A stretch of DNA of 10,302 nucleotides from JACVRW01 sp036009005. GTDB taxonomy: Bacteria > Actinomycetota > Thermoleophilia > Solirubrobacterales > Thermoleophilaceae. Positions 6,767 through 10,302 of this stretch are shown here, piece by piece; the first letter of the stretch is position 1; each line of letters starts with the position of its first letter. The notes under the pieces are model-generated. The model was not told the origin of the DNA, searched no databases, and saw only the letters and a list, made by a program, of their open reading frames with translations. The stretch covers positions 1-10,302 of the forward strand of contig DASYMP010000150.1 in NCBI GenBank assembly GCA_036009005.1, read 5' to 3'. The position numbers and the translations under genes were made by a program.

Positions 6767-7651
6767 CGCCGCCCAGACGCCGTCCAGCCCGGCCCAGGCG
6801 GCGAAGCAGAGACCGCCGAGCGTGCCCGTGGCGGTGAGCAGCAGGCCCGCCGCCGCCGCGGCCGCCACCCCGTGGCTCCCGAGGATCAGCACCGCGGCCG
6901 CGGCGCCCACGGCCGGGCCCACGGGCAGCTGCCCGAGCGTCACGAGCGCGATCAGCACCGCGGTGGCGTCGAACAGCGAGGCGTCGACGCCGACCGCATG
7001 GAGGAGCAGCCAGTTGCGCAGGATCTGGGCGAACACCGCCACCAGCACGAAGCCGACGACGCGGCTGCCGCCGCCGGGCGTGCGGAGCACGGCGAGACCG
7101 CGCCACAGCTCGCGGCCCTTGCTGAGCGCGAGCCGCCGGAGTCCCGCGCTGAGCGCCGCGATCACGGCGAGGCAGATGAGCGGCAGCCACCACGGGAGTC
7201 CCAGGGGGCCGACGAGCGTGAACGACGCGAGCGCCGCCAGCATCGCCTCGACGGCGAGGATCGGGAACTCGGCCGCGACGAGCGTGGGCACCTGCGGGCA
7301 CGAGTCCGGGCAGGAGCGGCGAAGCGCGGCGATGCGCGCGGCCACTCCGAGGTGGCTGTTGAGGACGCCGCCGAGCACCTGCACGCTCGACGCGCGGTAG
7401 AGCACGCGACGGTCGATCGAGCCCCCGGCCGCCTCGATCGTGAGGTGCCAGGCCTCGCTGCGCGCGACCAGCGCCACCACCTGAAGCAGCGCGGTCACGC
7501 CGATCACCCACAGCGCCGCACTCGACAGCGCCGCGGTGAACTCGTCGCGGCGGCCCGCAAGGAGCCAGACGAGCAGCGCGACGGTGATGACGAAGCCCGC
7601 GACGGTGAGCGCGGTGCGGTGGCGCCGCCCGCCGTGGAGCAGACGGCGCAT
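6689..7651 (-). CDS. Lysylphosphatidylglycerol synthase transmembrane-domain-like protein
   Basis: A 320-residue polytopic membrane protein resembling the flippase-like membrane region of lysylphosphatidylglycerol synthases (UPF0104 type). Hydrophobic segments are visible at about 13-32, 41-63, 122-147, 152-171, 196-220, 224-247, 250-277 and 278-297. RSEAWHL (64-70), LNSHLGVAARIAALRR (97-112) and the LGQLPVGPAVGAAAAV segment (239-254) are family-like. The soluble aminoacyltransferase domain of MprF is absent, so lysyl transfer is not predicted; lipid handling or transport is the general guess. The charged C-terminal tail (about 298-320) is encoded opposite the end of the phosphoesterase gene. 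The ATG at 7651 is preceded by GGAAGG with a 7-base spacing, a good Shine-Dalgarno. It lies 14 bases after the stop of the small gene upstream, so the two may be co-transcribed. Confidence 0.82.
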   Translation of the reverse strand: MRRLLHGGRRHRTALTVAGFVITVALLVWLLAGRRDEFTAALSSAALWVIGVTALLQVVALVARSEAWHLTIEAAGGSIDRRVLYRASSVQVLGGVLNSHLGVAARIAALRRSCPDSCPQVPTLVAAEFPILAVEAMLAALASFTLVGPLGLPWWLPLICLAVIAALSAGLRRLALSKGRELWRGLAVLRTPGGGSRVVGFVLVAVFAQILRNWLLLHAVGVDASLFDATAVLIALVTLGQLPVGPAVGAAAAVLILGSHGVAAAAAAGLLLTATGTLGGLCFAAWAGLDGVWAALVNRRRGLRRAGELEEPEVLAHYGH

Positions 7652-7665
7652 CGCTGGACCTTCCG

Positions 7666-7881
7666 TCAGCTGCCGCGTCGCTTCATGAGATGCGCGTCAC
7701 GGGCGGCGGCGCTGGCGCGCCGGGCATCGTCACGCACGCGCTCATACGCCTCGCGCTCCTGCTTGCCGGCCTTCTGGGCCGCCACGTTCTTGGACGCCAC
7801 CGCATCGGTGGCTTCCTTCCACGCGCGCTCGCCCCGGGCTTCTGACGACTTGAAGGAACTGCCGTCGTCCCGTGCTGCCAT
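7666..7881 (-). CDS. Small charged hypothetical protein
   Basis: A 71-residue, highly charged, alanine-rich protein with no membrane segment. Most of it (about 18-65) is predicted helical from composition, with Lys/Arg and Glu/Asp alternating, as in small coiled-coil or nucleic-acid-associated proteins. I do not recognise a named family. Two in-frame ATGs compete, at 7890 and 7881. I prefer 7881 because GAGGA lies eight bases before it, whereas the same GAGG abuts the 7890 ATG directly. The gap to the downstream membrane-protein gene is only 14 bases and contains that gene's Shine-Dalgarno, so they are likely one transcript. The good ribosome binding site and tight spacing support a real gene. 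Confidence 0.65.
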   Translation of the reverse strand: MAARDDGSSFKSSEARGERAWKEATDAVASKNVAAQKAGKQEREAYERVRDDARRASAAARDAHLMKRRGS

Positions 7882-7897
7882 GCATACCATCCTCGCG

Positions 7898-7947
7898 GCT
7901 CCCAGGGTGTCTCTTTGCCAACCGGGGGCGCAGGGAGCGCAACACCC
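7898..7947. other. Two interleaved 6-bp inverted repeats in the 93-base intergenic gap
   Basis: Reading the minus strand upstream of the small charged gene, GGGTGT (7947-7942) pairs with ACACCC (7910-7905), and GCTCCC (7938-7933) pairs with GGGAGC (7903-7898). The stems interleave, so an RNA could form one or the other (or a strained pseudoknot), ending just before the GAGGA ribosome site of that gene. In DNA this GC-rich, 6-bp matches are common by chance; no other signal was seen in 7882-7974. Confidence 0.22.
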
Positions 7948-7974
7948 GACGGTGGAGTCTGCAGTTGAAGCGTA

Positions 7975-8172
7975 CTAGCCGTTTCCGCGCCGGACCGACA
8001 CAACCTGGGCGGGATTCACCCCGACGCGCTCGCCGCCTGGCTCCTCATCGAGCCAGGCAAGCGTTCCCGCGCTACTTCGGGTTGCGTTTTCGAGCGCCTT
8101 CGCGACATCCTCCAGCGCGCCGGTGACGGCGAGTGCCTCACCGGTGGCGAGCAGAACGTTCGTCGTCGCCAC
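7975..8172 (-). CDS. Small hypothetical protein downstream of the cold-shock gene
   Basis: A 65-residue protein without cysteines, signal peptide or clear membrane segment. The pattern looks like a compact alpha/beta fold: a hydrophobic strand (NVLLATGEALAV, 5-16), a helix (GALEDVAKALENATR, 18-32), a strand with TLAWLDEE (37-44) and a final VGVNPAQVVSVR (50-61). The ending with an 'xNPxxVxSVR' strand is familiar from small actinobacterial hypothetical proteins, but I cannot name a family. The start is GTG at 8172, 20 bases after the cold-shock stop. AGAGAGG lies about 13 bases further upstream than ideal, so initiation may depend on coupling with the cold-shock gene. Codon bias matches neighbours. 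Real gene likely, function unknown. Confidence 0.62.
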   Translation of the reverse strand: MATTNVLLATGEALAVTGALEDVAKALENATRSSAGTLAWLDEEPGGERVGVNPAQVVSVRRGNG

Positions 8173-8192
8173 GGGAGCTGTGTCGCCTCTCT

Positions 8193-8396
8193 CTAGATGG
8201 GCCGTACGTTGACGGCCTTGGGGCCCTTGTCTCCGGCCTGTGCCTCGTACTCGACCTTCGCGCCCTCGGCCAGCGACTTGAAGCCGTCGCCGGCGATGCC
8301 CGTGTGATGAACGAAGAGATCAGCGCCAACCTCGTCGGGTGAGACGAAGCCGAAGCCCTTCTCGTCGCTGAACCACTTCACGGTGCCTGTTGCCAT
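8193..8396 (-). CDS. Cold-shock domain protein (CspA family)
   Basis: A 67-residue single cold-shock domain that binds single-stranded RNA and DNA and acts as an RNA chaperone. RNP1 is KGFGFV (13-18) and RNP2 is DLFVHHT (26-32), where the more common form is xxFVHFS. GTVKWF (4-9) and GPKAVNVRP (58-66) are the conserved ends. Length is normal for the family. The ATG at 8396 has a strong purine-rich leader (GGAGGAG eight bases upstream, followed by AGAAGGAA). The gene lies 47 bases after the NHEJ polymerase gene on the same strand, but it probably has its own promoter, given the strong ribosome site. The 5' untranslated stretch seems too short for the long thermosensor leader of E. coli cspA, unless transcription starts inside the polymerase gene. 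Confidence 0.96.
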   Translation of the reverse strand: MATGTVKWFSDEKGFGFVSPDEVGADLFVHHTGIAGDGFKSLAEGAKVEYEAQAGDKGPKAVNVRPI

Positions 8397-8443
8397 TTCC
8401 TTCTCTCCTCCGATGCGTGTACCGGCTACACCCTAGGCCATTG
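8397..8443 (-). promoter_or_regulatory. Leader and possible promoter of the cold-shock gene
   Basis: The minus strand carries GGAGGAG (8411-8405), a strong Shine-Dalgarno, eight bases before the ATG. Upstream, GTGTA (8417-8421) and TACAC (8427-8431), read on the plus strand, form a 5-bp inverted repeat with a 5-base spacer. TAGGGT (8435-8430) fits TAnnnT and CTGACA (8447-8442) resembles a -35 box, but no pair has correct spacing. The ribosome site is secure; a promoter here is only plausible. Confidence 0.4.
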
Positions 8444-9346
8444 TCAGGGAAGCAGGGAGTCCACCTGCCTACGGGCCCGCGCGATGCCGCGCGCGTATGA
8501 GGCGATCTCGGCCCACGGATCGCCCTTCGAGGCCAGCCGCCTGAGCACGTTCTTGACCGTCCAGCGGTCCGGTCGGAGCCGCGAATCCGAGAGCTCGTCC
8601 CACTCGATCGGCGTGGCCACGGGCGCGCCGGGCCGCGCGCGCACGCCGTAGGGCGGCACCGCGGTCTGCGCGTAGCCGTTGCGCGCGGTGTCCACGAGGA
8701 TCCGGCCGCCGCGCTCGGCCTTGCGGAACTCCGTCGTGAGCTCGTCGGGGTGCCGCTCGGCGAGCACGCGGCCCACGTCGCGGGCGAGCGCGCGCACGTC
8801 GTCGAAGCTCGCGCGGCGCCGCAGCGGCGTCCAGACATGGATGCCCTTCGAGCCGGTCACCTGCGCGAACGGGGTGAAGCCGAGCTCACGGAGGAGCTCG
8901 CCGGAGTTGCGCGCCGCACGGCGCACCGCGGCGAAGTCGCTTCCGGGGGGCGGATCGAGGTCGATCACGAGGCGGTCGGGCTGCCAGACGCGGTCGGCAC
9001 GCGAGAGCCACACGTGCGGCGTGATCGTGTTCTGGCCGACCAGGTACACGAGCGTCTCCGCGTTGCACGCGAGCGCGTGCGTCACGGTGCCGCGCGCCTT
9101 CGGCACCTCCACACGCCGGACCCAGCGCGGGAAGTAGTCCGGGATGTCCTTGTGGAAGAACCCCTTGCCCCCGATCCCGTCAGGGAAGCGCTGCATGCTC
9201 ACGGGGCGGTTCTTCACATGGGGCAGCATCCACTCGGCGACGCGCTCGTAGTAGGAGGCGATGTCCGCCTTCGTGATGCCGTCCGCCGGGAAGAGCAGCT
9301 TCTCCGGATGCGTGATCTCCACGCTCGAGGCGGCGCGCGGGCTCAC
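8444..9346 (-). CDS. ligD: Stand-alone LigD-type NHEJ primase/polymerase
   Basis: A 300-residue archaeo-eukaryotic-primase-type polymerase domain, which in LigD fills gaps and adds ribonucleotides during non-homologous end joining with Ku. Visible family blocks: THPEKLLFP (12-20), RFPDGIGGKGFFHKD (53-67), NTITPHVWLSR (106-116), IDLDPP (128-133) with metal-binding D129 and D131, GSKGIHVWTPL (165-175), and RILVDTARN (215-223) with the third carboxylate D219. It corresponds to the whole polymerase domain and nothing else, so it is a de-fused LigD component and not a truncation. The GTG start at 9346 overlaps the ligase stop as GTGA, with GAGG seven bases upstream. Together with the ligase and the gene upstream it forms one translationally coupled set. 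All key acids are present, so activity is expected. Confidence 0.93.
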   Translation of the reverse strand: MSPRAASSVEITHPEKLLFPADGITKADIASYYERVAEWMLPHVKNRPVSMQRFPDGIGGKGFFHKDIPDYFPRWVRRVEVPKARGTVTHALACNAETLVYLVGQNTITPHVWLSRADRVWQPDRLVIDLDPPPGSDFAAVRRAARNSGELLRELGFTPFAQVTGSKGIHVWTPLRRRASFDDVRALARDVGRVLAERHPDELTTEFRKAERGGRILVDTARNGYAQTAVPPYGVRARPGAPVATPIEWDELSDSRLRPDRWTVKNVLRRLASKGDPWAEIASYARGIARARRQVDSLLP

Positions 9347-10260
9347 GACGGGACCTCGCGAACCACGTCGCGCGCGGGCTTGTCGTCGCGCAGCCCGAGG
9401 AAGCGCGGGTGGCGCAGGCGACCGTCGCGCGTCCACTCGGTGAAGCCGATCTGCGCGACCAGCTCGGGGCGCACCCAGCGCGTGCCCGGTGGGATCGGCT
9501 TGAAGCGCTCGAACGGGGACTCGTCCTGCTCGCGCTTGCGCATCTGCTCGCCGAGGGTCCGCAGCGTGTGGTGGTCGAATCCCGTGCCCACCTTCCCGGC
9601 GTAGCGAAGCGTTCCGCCTTCGTCGTAGTAGCCCACCAGCAGCGCGCCGAACTCCTCGCGGGATCCCTTCGGCGCGGTATACCCGCCGATCACGAGCTCC
9701 TGCTCGGCGTTGCACTTCAGCTTCAGCCAATCGCGCGAGCGCCCCCCGCTCAGGTAGGGGCTGTCGGCGCGCTTCGCTACGACCCCCTCGAGCCCCTTGG
9801 CGCACGCCTCGCGGTACAGCTCCTCACCGTGCTCGCCGTTGCGGTGCGGGTTGAAGCGCACCGGCCCGCCGAACTCGATGGCACGCCTGAGGCGCGCCTT
9901 GCGCTCGCGCAGCGGCACGCGGCGCAGGTCCTCGCCGGCGAGGCGTGGGAGGTCGAAGAGGTAGAGGAACACGGGCACGCGCTCGCGTCCGCGCCGCTGA
10001 AGCCTCGAGAAGCTCGTGATGCCGTTCTCGAAGGCCACGATCTCGCCGTCGGCGATGAAGTCGTCCGACGGCTCGCGCTCGAGCGCCTCGACGATCGTGG
10101 GGTACTCGTGGTTCATGCGGCGGCCGGTGCGCGAGACGAGCTGCACTCCAGAGGAGTCCCTCGTGGCGAGGCAGCGGATCCCGTCGAGCTTGCGCTCGAA
10201 GATCCAGTTGGGGTCCGAGAACGGCTTGTCGGCGAGCACCGCCTTCATCGGCTCGATCAT
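9343..10260 (-). CDS. ligD: ATP-dependent DNA ligase (LigD ligase-domain type)
   Basis: A 305-residue ligase that seals nicks through a lysine-AMP intermediate. Motif I is ERKLDGIR (22-29) with nucleophile K24. R44 lies in SRTGR (43-47), followed by DGE (71-73), motif III LYLFDL (99-104), motif IV EGVVAKR (158-164), motif V WLKLK (178-182) and the OB-fold terminal FTEWTRDGRLRHPRFLGLR (273-291). It has an adenylation domain (about 1-185) and an OB domain (about 186-295), with no N-terminal DNA-binding domain, as in the ligase part of LigD. The ATG at 10260 has GAGGAG eight bases upstream and overlaps the preceding stop as ATGA. It stands between a probable phosphoesterase tail and the polymerase gene, giving the order PE, ligase, polymerase known from fused Pseudomonas LigD. 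Confidence 0.95.
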   Translation of the reverse strand: MIEPMKAVLADKPFSDPNWIFERKLDGIRCLATRDSSGVQLVSRTGRRMNHEYPTIVEALEREPSDDFIADGEIVAFENGITSFSRLQRRGRERVPVFLYLFDLPRLAGEDLRRVPLRERKARLRRAIEFGGPVRFNPHRNGEHGEELYREACAKGLEGVVAKRADSPYLSGGRSRDWLKLKCNAEQELVIGGYTAPKGSREEFGALLVGYYDEGGTLRYAGKVGTGFDHHTLRTLGEQMRKREQDESPFERFKPIPPGTRWVRPELVAQIGFTEWTRDGRLRHPRFLGLRDDKPARDVVREVPS

Positions 10261-10302
10261 CTGCCGAGCTCCTCGATGGTGCGACCGCTCTTCACGGACT
10301 CC
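10257..10302 (-). CDS. C-terminal tail of upstream gene, probably LigD-type 3'-phosphoesterase (partial)
   Basis: Only the last 14 codons are visible before the TGA at 10259-10257, which overlaps the ligase ATG as ATGA. They read ESVKSGRTIEELGR. A similar 'SVxxGRTxEEI' segment follows the 3'-phosphoesterase domain in fused LigD proteins, leading into the ligase domain. From that and the operon position I infer a separate phosphoesterase protein. The evidence is short: a Ku gene or another NHEJ partner is the main alternative. That a gene ends here is likely; its identity is tentative. Confidence 0.45.
   Translation of the reverse strand, partial: ESVKSGRTIEELGR

Noticed and set aside
6689..7651. 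Full MprF-type lysylphosphatidylglycerol synthase
   Set aside because: Only the membrane region is present. The soluble aminoacyltransferase domain is missing and no adjacent gene supplies it.

Overview
The window is a very GC-rich bacterial chromosome segment, densely packed, with strong GC preference at third codon positions, frequent GTG starts and many 4-base gene overlaps. Protein style points to Actinomycetota, most likely class Thermoleophilia (Solirubrobacterales/Gaiellales type). The pointers are a SigA-like sigma factor with a short N-terminal extension, a tiny two-CxxC zinc-ribbon protein, a DUF3618/Holin-X/YihY cluster, and NHEJ ligase functions on separate genes. The taxonomic placement is inference from recognised protein style, not from a marker gene.

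Layout, left to right. (1) 1-1045, minus: N-terminal 348 residues of a RecQ helicase whose C-terminus lies off the left edge. (2) 1096-1308, plus: a 70-residue zinc ribbon, divergent from recQ. (3) 5941 down to 1305, minus: seven tightly packed genes in the order nucleotidyltransferase, SigA-like sigma factor, MscS channel, Holin-X family protein, DUF3618 protein, YihY/BrkB membrane protein, DUF1360 protein. Five of the six junctions are a 4-base start/stop overlap or a 6-base gap, and the sixth is a 9-base gap, so this reads as one operon. Five products are clearly membrane or membrane-associated, suggesting an envelope or osmotic homeostasis unit that carries its own sigma factor. (4) 5942-5983: a 42-base divergent intergenic stretch with a perfect 9-bp inverted repeat and a candidate -10 hexamer exactly six bases before each start codon. 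(5) 5984-6766, plus: a metallophosphoesterase, overlapping tail to tail by 78 bases with (6) 7651-6689, minus, an integral membrane protein of the lysylphosphatidylglycerol-synthase membrane-domain type. (7) 8396 down to 7666, minus: a cold-shock protein and two small uncharacterised proteins. (8) 10302 down to 8444, minus: a LigD-type non-homologous end-joining set encoded as separate overlapping genes: the tail of a probable 3'-phosphoesterase, an ATP-dependent ligase, and a primase/polymerase.

No rRNA, tRNA, CRISPR array, insertion sequence or prophage was seen; the 'holin' family name does not indicate phage here. No stretch over 300 bases lacks a gene; the largest gap is 93 bases (7882-7974). 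The most interesting unit is the sigma-factor/membrane operon headed by a nucleotidyltransferase, together with its symmetric divergent promoter.
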